Source of the DNA: Bacteroides fragilis NCTC 9343
GTDB lineage: Bacteria; Bacteroidota; Bacteroidia; Bacteroidales; Bacteroidaceae
Length of the DNA: 64,000 nt
Assembly: GCF_000025985.1 (NCBI RefSeq)
Contig: NC_003228.3
Location: 3,968,001 to 4,032,000 of the forward strand
Reading direction: 5' to 3'
Part shown: piece by piece, positions 34,316 to 42,988 of the stretch
Position numbering within the stretch: position 1 is the stretch's first letter
Layout of the letters: every line of letters begins with the position of its first letter
Program-made: the position numbers and the translations under genes
Notes under the pieces: model-generated
What the model saw: only the letters and a program-made list of their open reading frames with translations
Databases searched by the model: none
Told to the model about the DNA's origin: nothing

Positions 34316-35272
34316 TTAATAAGCAATATAATAAACTAAATGAAAAAATACGGGGGCAGTGTAGGCCAGAGAGTCGATCCGGTCGAACACCCCTCCATGA
34401 CCGGGAATACTGTTTCCCATATCTTTGATTCCTTTGTCTCTCTTGATCGCGGAGATGACTACATCTCCCGAGAATCCGGCAATTGCGATAAGGGCACTTA
34501 CCAGGATGACATTAGGAGCGGAGAGGGGAGTCAGGAAACCGAGAAAGTAACCAATCACAGTGGTACTGATTACACCACCCAGAAAACCTTCCCATGTTTT
34601 GTTCGGACTTATTTTCGGAAGTATCTTATGCCGTCCCAAGAGTTTACCCCAAATGAACTGCATGACATCATTTATTTCGGTAAGGAATACAAGGAACAAC
34701 AGCAGACCTCGTCCTCCTGAACTGAATCCCGGTAGTTCGGGAAGCGACAGGAGATAAGCAAGGTGACTGATACCGAATACCGAAAGCATCAGAATCCATT
34801 GCAACAGGGCCATCGACTTGGTAATTCCATGCGTGTCTCCCTTTAAAACCAGTCGTAAAGGCAATACAAGGAACATGACTACCGGAATGAATATGATGAA
34901 GGCTCCATACCAGGCCAGGTAGGCAAGGTAATATTGAATGGGAATGGCTAGTATGCCCCAGAACAATGCTCCGCGATCCGCTTCTCTGAATCCCAGTACC
35001 GAATAAAGTTCTCTGAAGGCGATAAAAGAGAGAAATGCAAGGAAGAAATAAGAGATGTTATAGCTGATAAATACGGCACCGATAAACATGCCCGCCATGA
35101 TCCACCATGAGCGTGTGCGTGCAGCGAGTTCACTGATATTTGTTTTCGGAAATATCTTCTTTACGAGAAAGAGAATAAGGCTTGCCGTAACAAGTAGTCC
35201 GATGATAAGCGAGATGACAATAATCAGTTCATCGCTTAATGTGGGGAATATTTTATCCAGTAGATCTTTCAT
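34316..35272 (-). CDS. cdsA: Phosphatidate cytidylyltransferase (CdsA-like)
   Basis: This 318-residue membrane enzyme with about eight helices makes CDP-diacylglycerol from phosphatidate and CTP. The signature region reads SGDVVISAIKRDKGIKDMGN followed by PGHGGVFDRIDS, which holds the catalytic Asp and Lys residues, and SPNKTWEGFLGG precedes it. The start codon overlaps the stop of the CDP-alcohol transferase by 4 bases. It supplies the substrate that class of enzyme uses, consistent with a shared phospholipid pathway. Confidence 0.93.
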   Translation of the reverse strand: MKDLLDKIFPTLSDELIIVISLIIGLLVTASLILFLVKKIFPKTNISELAARTRSWWIMAGMFIGAVFISYNISYFFLAFLSFIAFRELYSVLGFREADRGALFWGILAIPIQYYLAYLAWYGAFIIFIPVVMFLVLPLRLVLKGDTHGITKSMALLQWILMLSVFGISHLAYLLSLPELPGFSSGGRGLLLFLVFLTEINDVMQFIWGKLLGRHKILPKISPNKTWEGFLGGVISTTVIGYFLGFLTPLSAPNVILVSALIAIAGFSGDVVISAIKRDKGIKDMGNSIPGHGGVFDRIDSLAYTAPVFFHLVYYIAY

Positions 35273-35925
35273 TTTATTTCAGTGTTTGTAGTGTGTGATA
35301 TGAGGTACAAGCGGTGTATCAGTGTTGCGATAAGACCGATGTTGATAATGATTAGAGCTATGAAGCATACCATCTGGTCGTATCCTGAATAAATAGTGCA
35401 AGTGGCGACCACGAAGGTAAGAGTCAATAATGCCATACGGTGCTGCTTGGCCATCGGGCCGTTAAAGAAATGCTGGTGTGTCTTGTATGCCCCTATCCAG
35501 CGGAAATAGGCAGTCATAACAGCGAGAAAAGCAGCCAACCATCCCAATTCAATGCCGAATCCACCAGCTACATACCCCACGGGAATGATGAACAGAGCAT
35601 CGGCAAAGCGGTCGGGCATATCGTTATAAAGATCTCCATTGGCACTTTTCTTTCCTCCTTCAATGGCTACCATCCCGTCGAACAGATTGCAGAGTAATCG
35701 CGACTGCATACAAACGATAAACAGAATATAGGCTACATATTTATTGAAGCCGGGATAAATGACTGTGCCAATCAGCAGGAGACATCCCACCATAGCGAAG
35801 AATACACTCATCATGGAAATTTGGTTGGGTGTGACACCCCAATGAGTAAGTTTACGGGCAATGATATTAGCCCAGGCCGTGTTTCGTGAGGCTATTTCCC
35901 GCCTTCCATCAACTTCATTTTTCAT
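35269..35925 (-). CDS. CDP-alcohol phosphatidyltransferase family protein
   Basis: This 218-residue membrane protein transfers a phosphatidyl or phosphate-diol group from a CDP-alcohol. The usual motif DGxxARx8Gx3Dx3D appears here in altered form as DGMVAIEGGKKSANGDLYND followed by MPD: Arg is Ile and the third Asp is Asn with an Asp beside it. I prefer the start at 35925 (MKNEVDG) over 35964, because the promoter boxes end at 35948. It is the first gene of an operon with cdsA, plsC, the ECF sigma factor and the TonB-like gene. The product alcohol is unknown. Confidence 0.82.
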   Translation of the reverse strand: MKNEVDGRREIASRNTAWANIIARKLTHWGVTPNQISMMSVFFAMVGCLLLIGTVIYPGFNKYVAYILFIVCMQSRLLCNLFDGMVAIEGGKKSANGDLYNDMPDRFADALFIIPVGYVAGGFGIELGWLAAFLAVMTAYFRWIGAYKTHQHFFNGPMAKQHRMALLTLTFVVATCTIYSGYDQMVCFIALIIINIGLIATLIHRLYLISHTTNTEIK

Positions 35926-35947
35926 ATTTGTGATATGTTTATGATTC

Positions 35948-35979
35948 GCAAATATACACATCATCTGATGAGTTGCAAA
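35948..35979 (-). promoter_or_regulatory. Promoter of the phospholipid/ECF operon
   Basis: On the minus strand TTTG (35979-35976), 19 bases, then TATATTTGC match the Bacteroides housekeeping promoter. Transcription would begin near 35942, giving a leader of about 17 bases before the ATG at 35925. Confidence 0.65.
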
Positions 35980-36115
35980 GGAATGAGTGAGAATTTTGAA
36001 ATGAACCTCTTTTGCAGCAAAATAAAAAAAGTTTGGGTTGTTTATGGAATCTGTGTGGAATCTGCATCTCTATAGTAAAAGCGAACTAATAGTAACATTT
36101 TAAAATAATGAAGTT

Positions 36116-37948
36116 ATGAAAACAAATCAATTCAGAGCGATGGTGCTCGCACTGCTAATGGCAGTTATCTCTTTGGCTACAGTGAGTGCACAAGCTATTA
36201 CTGTGTCGGGTACTGTAACAGATGCAAAAGATGGAACTCCGCTTGTCGGCTGTTCGGTACAGATAAAGGGTACTACGAAAGGTACGGTGACGAACATGAA
36301 CGGTCAATACACGATTCAGTCTAAGAAAGGAGAGACGTTGTTGTTTCAGTATATCGGCTATAAGCAAGAGAAAAGGGTGGTAAAATCGTCCACGCTGGAT
36401 GTGAAGATGAAAGCTGACGAACTTGTATTGGAAGAATGTGTGGTTGTAGGATACGGACACGAACTAAGGGCCACTAAATCAATGTCTACTGCTTATATGG
36501 CAGTATGTCCCGCATCGGGAATCATGTATAATGCTGTAAATGCGGAAGAATATGGCGAGATTCAGGAAAATGGTTTCAAGAATGTGTCGGATGCTCCACT
36601 TTCTACTTTTTCTATTGACGTGGATGCCGCTTCTTACAGCAATATGCGTCGTTTTATCAATAAAGGTAAACTGCCTCCAGTCGATGCAATCCGTACGGAA
36701 GAATTAGTGAACTACTTTTCCTATGATTATCCGAAACCGACGGGAAGTGATCCTGTGAAGATTACGATGGAAGCCGGAACCTGCCCTTGGAACGCAGATC
36801 ACCGTCTTGTCCGTATCGGACTGAAGGCTAAAGAAATCCCGACGGACAATCTGCCTGCATCCAATCTTGTCTTTCTGATCGACGTCTCTGGCTCTATGTG
36901 GGGAGCGAACCGGTTGGATTTAGTGAAATCCTCTCTTAAACTATTGGTAAACAACTTACGTGATAAAGATAAAGTAGCTATCGTGACTTATGCAGGCAAT
37001 GCCGGTGTGAAACTGGAAGCAACTCCGGGCAGTGACAAACAAAAGATACGTGAAGCCATTGACGAGCTGGAAGCAAGTGGTTCTACCGCAGGAGGTGAAG
37101 GGATCATGCTGGCTTATAAAATAGCCCAAAAGAACTTTATATCAGGAGGCAACAATCGTATCATACTCTGCACCGATGGTGATTTCAATGTGGGCGTATC
37201 ATCGGACAAGGAACTTGAAAAGCTGATTGAACAAAAGCGTAAAAGCGGTATATTCCTCACCGTATTGGGATACGGAATGGGCAACTACAAAGACAGCAAG
37301 ATGCAGACTCTCGCCGAAAAAGGCAACGGAAACCATGCCTACATCGATAACTTACAAGAAGCCAACCGAGTATTGGTGAACGAATTCGGAGCAACTTTAC
37401 ACACTGTTGCCAAAGACGTAAAGTTACAGGTAGAGTTCAATCCGGCACAAGTGCAGGCCTACCGACTGATAGGTTACGAGAGCCGTTTGCTTGCAGACGA
37501 GGATTTTAATAACGATACAAAAGATGCCGGAGAAATGGGAGCCGGACATACAATGACAGCTTTCTATGAAGTAATTCCCACGGGAGTAAAGAGTGATTTT
37601 GCAGGAAAAATAGACGATCTCAAATATCAGAAAAAACAAAAACCATCTACGCCTCTCAATGAATCTGACGAGTTATTAACCATTAAGCTACGTTACAAAG
37701 CTCCGGACAGTAATACCAGCAAGAAGATAGAATTGCCGTTGATTGACCATAAAAGCAACCGGGTCTCTGCCGATTTCCGCTTTGCAGCCGCAGTAGCCAT
37801 GTTCGGACAACTACTGAGAGACTCGGAATTCAAAGGAAACGCCACTTATGACAAAGTGATCTCTTTGGCAAAAACCGGATTAGAAAATGATGAAAAAGGG
37901 TACAAAAGAGAATTCATACGGCTTGCAGAAACTGCCAAAAGTCTCTGA
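36116..37948 (+). CDS. VWA domain protein with SusC-like regulatory domain (YfbK-like)
   Basis: This 610-residue exported protein has a signal peptide (to ~26), a CarboxypepD-regulatory-like domain (about 28-100), VVVGYG (109-114) and a short linker. A VWA-associated N-terminal domain and then the VWA fold follow, with the MIDAS residues DVSGS (Asp256, Ser258, Ser260). A YfbK-type C-terminal domain (DUF3520-like) ends the protein. VWA proteins bind metal-dependent partners; here the exact role is unknown. The VVVGYG element, normally a TonB box in SusC proteins, suggests a past or present link to TonB-dependent complexes. Confidence 0.85.
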   Translation: MKTNQFRAMVLALLMAVISLATVSAQAITVSGTVTDAKDGTPLVGCSVQIKGTTKGTVTNMNGQYTIQSKKGETLLFQYIGYKQEKRVVKSSTLDVKMKADELVLEECVVVGYGHELRATKSMSTAYMAVCPASGIMYNAVNAEEYGEIQENGFKNVSDAPLSTFSIDVDAASYSNMRRFINKGKLPPVDAIRTEELVNYFSYDYPKPTGSDPVKITMEAGTCPWNADHRLVRIGLKAKEIPTDNLPASNLVFLIDVSGSMWGANRLDLVKSSLKLLVNNLRDKDKVAIVTYAGNAGVKLEATPGSDKQKIREAIDELEASGSTAGGEGIMLAYKIAQKNFISGGNNRIILCTDGDFNVGVSSDKELEKLIEQKRKSGIFLTVLGYGMGNYKDSKMQTLAEKGNGNHAYIDNLQEANRVLVNEFGATLHTVAKDVKLQVEFNPAQVQAYRLIGYESRLLADEDFNNDTKDAGEMGAGHTMTAFYEVIPTGVKSDFAGKIDDLKYQKKQKPSTPLNESDELLTIKLRYKAPDSNTSKKIELPLIDHKSNRVSADFRFAAAVAMFGQLLRDSEFKGNATYDKVISLAKTGLENDEKGYKREFIRLAETAKSL

Positions 37949-38065
37949 GATTGTGGAAGTTTTCCACGGTATCCACACTCCAAAGTCCCGTTTTCCACAG
38001 TTTGAACTTTAGGTTATCGTTCATAAACAGCTATATACTAGCACTATAACACATCCACCTTCGTT

Positions 38066-38083
38066 TTGGCACGAGGCTTGCAC
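38066..38083 (+). promoter_or_regulatory. Sigma-54 type promoter
   Basis: The -24/-12 pattern reads TTGGCACGAGGCTTGCAC. GG and GC are 10 bases apart, as required, and the match to TGGCACG-N4-TTGCW is complete. Transcription would begin near 38092, 59 bases before the PepSY-like gene. An enhancer-binding protein would be needed; none lies nearby. Confidence 0.75.
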
Positions 38084-38150
38084 TATTATTATCGTAAGCA
38101 AGTGGCTTACAGAAAAACAAACTTCATTTATTAACTTAAAACTTACAATT

Positions 38151-38465
38151 ATGAAAAAGGTATTAGTAGCAGTAGCATTGGTTATGGGATTAGGTAGCTC
38201 AGTAGCATTCGCACAGAACGCAGAAAACGCTAACGCAGTGGTAGCAACCGCACAAGCTCCGCAAGACGAGTATACAAAGATTGAAGTAAAGGATCTGCCC
38301 GCAGCAGTAACCGAAACTCTCGGAAAAGCTTATCCTGAATCAACCATCAAGGAAGCATCGGTAACAACTAAAGAAGAAGGTAAACTTTACAAAGTAGTCG
38401 TTACTCAGAAAGACGGAACAGACGTGACTGTGGTATTGAACGAAAAAGGGGAAGAAGTAAAATAA
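38151..38465 (+). CDS. Secreted PepSY-like protein
   Basis: The 104-residue protein has a signal peptide (MKKVLVAVALVMGLGSSVAFA) and one PepSY-like fold (IEVKDLPAAVTETLGKAYP, then KLYKVVVTQKDGTDVTVVLN). Members of this Bacteroides group are small periplasmic or secreted proteins of unknown role; PepSY domains elsewhere inhibit proteases. The mature protein is acidic. It has a strong sigma-54 promoter 68 bases upstream and a terminator 20 bases downstream, so it is a stand-alone, specifically controlled gene. A similar protein occurs at 45719-46201. Confidence 0.8.
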   Translation: MKKVLVAVALVMGLGSSVAFAQNAENANAVVATAQAPQDEYTKIEVKDLPAAVTETLGKAYPESTIKEASVTTKEEGKLYKVVVTQKDGTDVTVVLNEKGEEVK

Positions 38466-38480
38466 AAGTGCACGTTTAAA

Positions 38481-38525
38481 GGGCGAAAAGCACTGTTTCC
38501 AATCAGGGGAGCAGTGCTTTTCCCG
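38481..38525 (+). terminator. Terminator of the PepSY-like gene
   Basis: GAAAAGCACTG and CAGTGCTTTTC close a 16-base loop, followed by CCCGTTTAT. The stem is exact. Confidence 0.7.
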
Positions 38526-38665
38526 TTTATGGAGGAATGTGGACTTACCATTACAGTTTATTTGCCTCTTATCATCTATTGACTGGCCTCCTCCTGTCCG
38601 GCAACGAATGATAGGGACAATAAATATAAGCAACCGACTTCCGGAACAAAATTCAGAGTCACTAC

Positions 38666-39538
38666 TTAAATCAACTCGTAGCTGCTGCTCTGGATGGGCA
38701 TATCGAGATTGTGAAGTACCTTCTCCAACAGAATACCCTCACGATTGTCGTACTCGTAACCGAAAGTAGCACGAATGCCCTGCAAAATAAACTGCGTAGC
38801 ACGGTCCAGAGCAATGGGAAGACTGTCTCCCTGCAATAAAGCTCCGGTAATGACACTCGTAAACGTATCTCCCGTACCCGGATAATGGGCGGGCAAATAG
38901 GGACATGTGATTTTCCAGTAACGGTTTCCTGTCCGATTGTAAGCATAAACAGAAGTTTTGTGGGGTTCGTCCAACACCGGTACACTGGTGATAATGACCA
39001 CTTCCGGCCCTTTGTCCGACAAACAACGCAAATACTCTTTTAGTTCCTGATCGGTATTACTCTCTTTATACGGCCGGTCGAGCAGATAGAAAAGTTCCGT
39101 CAGATTGGGGGTGATCACATCGGCATGTGTGACTAAATGCTGCATTTCCACCACCATCGATTCATTGAAATTGGAATAGAGCTTACCATTGTCTCCCAAA
39201 ACGGGATCTATTACAGTCAGACTATCTTTTCTGCGAAAATCACGAATAAAATCAGATACAATCTGAATCTGTCGGGGCGATCCCAGATAACCGGTATAAA
39301 TAGCATCAAACTCCACTTCCAACCGTTTCCACTCAGCAATGATACGAGGCATCTCGTCCGTCAGATCAAGAAAAGTAAAATCAGGATACTGCGTGTGGTT
39401 AGACAGGATGGCCGTAGGCAACGGACATACCTGAAACCCCATCGATGACAGAATGGGAATGACGACCGTCAGAGAGACCCTTCCCATACCGGAAAGATCG
39501 TGAATGGCCGCCACCTTCTTTACTTTATTTGCAAACAT
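38666..39538 (-). CDS. pdxY: Pyridoxamine/pyridoxal kinase (PdxY type)
   Basis: This 290-residue ribokinase-fold enzyme phosphorylates a B6 vitamer with ATP to yield the coenzyme form. Supporting patterns are the N-terminal IHDLSGMGRVSLTVVIPILSS, the mid-protein PVLGDNGKLYS and the C-terminal anion-hole loop YPGTGDTFTSVITGALL with catalytic Asp. It is a vitamin salvage enzyme of the cytosol. The gene lies 70 bases downstream of lutC on the same strand and may be read through from it; no functional tie to the lut genes is known. Confidence 0.9.
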   Translation of the reverse strand: MFANKVKKVAAIHDLSGMGRVSLTVVIPILSSMGFQVCPLPTAILSNHTQYPDFTFLDLTDEMPRIIAEWKRLEVEFDAIYTGYLGSPRQIQIVSDFIRDFRRKDSLTVIDPVLGDNGKLYSNFNESMVVEMQHLVTHADVITPNLTELFYLLDRPYKESNTDQELKEYLRCLSDKGPEVVIITSVPVLDEPHKTSVYAYNRTGNRYWKITCPYLPAHYPGTGDTFTSVITGALLQGDSLPIALDRATQFILQGIRATFGYEYDNREGILLEKVLHNLDMPIQSSSYELI

Positions 39539-39608
39539 ACACTTATATTAATCAAAACCAATATTCATCCAGGCAACCCGCAGTCGCATCTCCTCTGACA
39601 CTGCTTCG

Positions 39609-40187
39609 TTACTTTAATATTACCAATACATCTCTCGCTCCATGAGCTCCCATCACCAATGCCTGTTCAATGTCGGCAGTCTTTGAGGGTCCCGAGATAA
39701 ATGTACCGAATTTATATTTTTCATCTTTTATCCGTTCGTAAGCCTGATGCATATTGCTCACAATACGATTTTTGTCCAGAACAATCACCAGCTTCTCAGC
39801 AATAAAATAGAGTGCCTTGTATTTCACTGTCTGAGGAATCCAGACAGCCGCATTCTCGGCTACTCCGATTTCACCTTTGACAACGGCTATATCGGTTCCG
39901 TTCAGATCCTGCGCACGACCTAACAAATCAGGATTGAACGTAGCACACGTGATTTCCTCCAAATCGGAAGCAATGCTGCCGGCATCAGGGTAAGTACGGC
40001 GAATGACAGCATTGATATCTTCTCCCTCACCGAGCACAATAGCCTCACCACCGACGGCAAAACTCATTTCACAGAATTTGGCAACCACGTCCGGATAAAC
40101 AGTTGCATTGATCTGCCAATCGGGATATTCGTAGCGGTTCTTCGTATTTTTACGGATACTCGCTAATATGTCTTCTTTACTACTCAT
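39609..40187 (-). CDS. lutC: LutC-type lactate utilisation protein (LUD domain)
   Basis: The 192-residue LUD-domain protein works with LutA and LutB to oxidise L-lactate to pyruvate without flavin. The pattern DIAVVKGEIGVAENAAVWI and the final HGARDVLVI fit the family. Its start overlaps the lutB stop by 4 bases, so it is coupled to it. It is the third gene of lutABC. The substrate is inferred from the conserved gene trio. Confidence 0.88.
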   Translation of the reverse strand: MSSKEDILASIRKNTKNRYEYPDWQINATVYPDVVAKFCEMSFAVGGEAIVLGEGEDINAVIRRTYPDAGSIASDLEEITCATFNPDLLGRAQDLNGTDIAVVKGEIGVAENAAVWIPQTVKYKALYFIAEKLVIVLDKNRIVSNMHQAYERIKDEKYKFGTFISGPSKTADIEQALVMGAHGARDVLVILK

Positions 40188-41569
40188 TTGTTTTCCTCCT
40201 TTCCCTGCACTTTATTTTTCTTCCACATCTCGTTAAACGATTCGCCCGCGAATTTAGGAAGTTCTCGTCCTTTTCCCCACGCATCCAAATCGTTATACTT
40301 CATAAAACGTGGCAAATGGTTAACTACCGGAGCAGCCCAAAGCGCCGCATTGAAAAGCGTAGGATGATCCATCAACACCTTCATGCCACCGGACATTATT
40401 TTCTTACCCGTATTAGCTTTTCCAATCTTATCCAGATCCTGCCTCCATTTATAAATCTGTTCGGCCAAGTCCACCTTTGCCGGACAAACATCCGAACAAG
40501 ACATACAGAGAGAACAGGCTGACAGATTATCGTAATACTTTTCCGGATCATGTGCCATTCCCAGATTGATACCGATAGGTCCGGGAATAAAGTAAGTGTA
40601 AGAATATCCTCCACTCCGACGATACACCGGACACGTATTCATGCAGGCACCACATCGGATACAGTTCAAAGTCTTGATATGATCGGGATGGGCCAGCAGG
40701 GCACTCCGTCCATTATCTACAATAATAATATGATATTCACCTCCTTCACGGGGATTCCGGTATTGAGAGGTATAAGTAGTGATCGGCTGTCCCGTTGCCG
40801 AACGTGCCAACAGACGGGTAAACACTCCCAGAGCCTCCATGTCCGGCACAATCTTTTCCATGCCGAAAGCAGCAATATTCAGTGTCGGGCACGATGTACC
40901 CATATCGGCATTTCCTTCATTGGTACAAACCACAATATCTCCGGTAGACGCCACAGCAAAGTTGGCTCCCGTCATAGCGGCTTCCGCATTCAGAAAGATA
41001 TTTCGTAAGTTCTTTCGGGCGGCATGGGTCAGATAAGTGGGATCAAAATTCCCTTTCTCCGTTCCCATTTCTTTCTCAAAAAGTTCTCCTACCTGCTCAC
41101 GCTTGATGTGGATAGCCGGAAGTACAATATGACTCGGTGCCAGATTCATCAATTGCAGGATACGCTCACCGAGATCGGATTCCACCACATCGATTCCTTT
41201 CTCTATCAGAAACGGGTTCAGTTCGCACTCTTCTGCCAACATCGATTTGCTTTTTACAAAATGCTTTACTCCGTGACTGCTCAATATTTCATAAACGATG
41301 GCACGATACTCTTCCGCATCTTTTGCCCAGTGAACGATGGCTCCATTGGCTGTGGCATTCTTCTCAAACTCCAGCAAGAGTTCCTCAAGGTGGCTGTTGG
41401 AGTAGAGTTTCAACGCACATGCCTTATCACGCAATTCTTCCCACTCGGGTACTTCCTTGCTCATCTTGTCTCTCTTGGCACGAACCATCCAAAGGGTCTC
41501 GTTGTGCCATGCTGCCATCACCGGATTTTCCAGGAATTTTTCGGCAGCTTTTGCATGCTTGGTACTCAT
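40184..41569 (-). CDS. lutB: LutB-type iron-sulfur lactate utilisation protein
   Basis: This 461-residue protein has an N-terminal LUD domain (about 60-290) and two 4Fe-4S cluster motifs, CIRCGACMNTCPVYR (about 302-316) and CSLCMSCSDVCPAKVD (about 353-368). LutB is the electron-transferring subunit of the lactate oxidation complex, with an oxidised route to the respiratory chain. Four-base overlaps on both sides (ATGA with lutA and lutC) show tight coupling. The C-terminal region is basic and helical. Confidence 0.92.
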   Translation of the reverse strand: MSTKHAKAAEKFLENPVMAAWHNETLWMVRAKRDKMSKEVPEWEELRDKACALKLYSNSHLEELLLEFEKNATANGAIVHWAKDAEEYRAIVYEILSSHGVKHFVKSKSMLAEECELNPFLIEKGIDVVESDLGERILQLMNLAPSHIVLPAIHIKREQVGELFEKEMGTEKGNFDPTYLTHAARKNLRNIFLNAEAAMTGANFAVASTGDIVVCTNEGNADMGTSCPTLNIAAFGMEKIVPDMEALGVFTRLLARSATGQPITTYTSQYRNPREGGEYHIIIVDNGRSALLAHPDHIKTLNCIRCGACMNTCPVYRRSGGYSYTYFIPGPIGINLGMAHDPEKYYDNLSACSLCMSCSDVCPAKVDLAEQIYKWRQDLDKIGKANTGKKIMSGGMKVLMDHPTLFNAALWAAPVVNHLPRFMKYNDLDAWGKGRELPKFAGESFNEMWKKNKVQGKEENK

Positions 41570-42306
41570 AATTGTGATGCTAATATTTCTACAACATGAA
41601 TCATTCGGATAGGCAGGTGCTCACGTTCGATGATACCCTGCATATGCATCAGGCAGGAGCTATCCGCTCCGGTGATGTATTCGGCACCGGTCTCCATGTG
41701 ATGCCGTATCTTATCGCGTCCCATACAGACTGAAACAGCCTGCTCCTCGACTGCAAACATACCTCCGAAACCACAACATTCGTCCACATGGGAGGGCTCA
41801 AAAACTTCAATTCCTTCGACCATCTGAAGTAAATCACGCAATTTATTAAAATAAGGTATATTCAGTTCGCTCGGAGCTGACAGGAAAAGTTCACGTACAC
41901 CGTGACAACTGTTATGGATGCTGACTTTATGGGGAAAGCGGGCAGGAATTTTCGTAGGTTTTATCACATCGTGAATGAAAGCGCAAAGGTCATATATCTT
42001 ACCTGCGCTTTGGCACTGATGGCCTTCTTTGGCCAGAATGCCGGGATGATTCTCTTTCACAAAAGCCACACAACTGGCAGAGGGACCGACAATGTAATCG
42101 TACTTCCGGAATAAATCATCGAAACGAATAGCCATTTTTAAAGATTCATCTTGAAAACCGGCGTTCGCCATGGGCTGTCCGCAACAGGTCTGGTCAAGAG
42201 GATAATCAACATCCACCCCTAAGTTCTTCAGTAATTTATATGATGCCACCCCTACCTGCGGATAAATGGCATTGATATAACAGGGGATAAATAAACCTAC
42301 TTTCAT
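41566..42306 (-). CDS. lutA: LutA-type (Fe-S)-binding lactate utilisation protein
   Basis: This 246-residue CCG-domain protein shows two cysteine-rich repeats, TCCGQPMANAG and DECCGFGGMF, and a SCHGVREL motif between them, which coordinate a cluster or disulfide pair as in heterodisulfide reductase-type proteins. It is the first gene of lutABC. The oxidation of L-lactate by this complex is known from other bacteria; the substrate here is inferred. A 5' region with short direct repeats lies upstream. Confidence 0.9.
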   Translation of the reverse strand: MKVGLFIPCYINAIYPQVGVASYKLLKNLGVDVDYPLDQTCCGQPMANAGFQDESLKMAIRFDDLFRKYDYIVGPSASCVAFVKENHPGILAKEGHQCQSAGKIYDLCAFIHDVIKPTKIPARFPHKVSIHNSCHGVRELFLSAPSELNIPYFNKLRDLLQMVEGIEVFEPSHVDECCGFGGMFAVEEQAVSVCMGRDKIRHHMETGAEYITGADSSCLMHMQGIIEREHLPIRMIHVVEILASQL

Positions 42307-42324
42307 AATATATCATTAATTAGT

Positions 42325-42358
42325 TACAAGTCACGAGTCACAAGCTACGAGTCACAAA
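42325..42358. repeat. Degenerate direct repeats upstream of lutA
   Basis: Copies of ACGAGTCACAA lie at 42333-42343 and 42347-42357, and a third, partial form (ACAAGTCACGAG) precedes them. The stretch is between lutA and queE and has no gene. Confidence 0.5.
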
Positions 42359-42442
42359 CGATCAATAACACACAAGACACAATACGGCTGCCTATATCTT
42401 GCAGCTTATCACATATATATAGCCCGAATCAGATCCCACAGC

Positions 42443-42988
42443 TTATAGAATATTTATCAGTTTGTGCGTTTGCAGGCTAAGTCTCCATTTAGGATGTCGC
42501 ATCACGCAATCCACCGTTTCTGCGGTGTTATTACAAGAACAAGGCTGAAGGAAAAAATGTTCGGCGGGAAGTTGTTCATAAACGTCAATATTTTGTCCTT
42601 CGTAAACAACTTTAACTTCATCCATCCGGTTTAAAGCTAAATTGACACCCTGCTTGGGAGAGCAGGTCACCCAATCGATAGCAACGGGCAAGGGTTTCGT
42701 ACCATTGGTTTCGATACATACATACTTGCCTGCACGGTGCAAAAGGTCTATAAAAGCATCGTCAATCCACAAAGAAGGCTCTCCTCCGGTAAGAATCACC
42801 ATGACAGCCGGATACTTCCCTATTTCATTGACAATATCTTCGTCTGTCATCATTTCACCCTCTTCGTGTCGGGTATCACAGAAGTCACATTTCAGATTAC
42901 AGCCCGAGAAACGTATAAAAACAGCAGGGGTACCCGTATGATACCCCTCTCCCTGTAAACTATAAAAAATTTCGTTAATCTTTCTCAT
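42443..42988 (-). CDS. queE: 7-carboxy-7-deazaguanine synthase (QueE)
   Basis: This 181-residue radical SAM enzyme converts 6-carboxy-tetrahydropterin to 7-carboxy-7-deazaguanine in queuosine synthesis. The cluster motif is CNLKCDFC (Cys30, 34, 37), with LTGGEPSLW (SAM-binding GGEP) and CSPKQGVNL further on. Its first 14 bases overlap the end of queD, the preceding enzyme in the pathway, so the two are coupled. Confidence 0.93.
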   Translation of the reverse strand: MRKINEIFYSLQGEGYHTGTPAVFIRFSGCNLKCDFCDTRHEEGEMMTDEDIVNEIGKYPAVMVILTGGEPSLWIDDAFIDLLHRAGKYVCIETNGTKPLPVAIDWVTCSPKQGVNLALNRMDEVKVVYEGQNIDVYEQLPAEHFFLQPCSCNNTAETVDCVMRHPKWRLSLQTHKLINIL

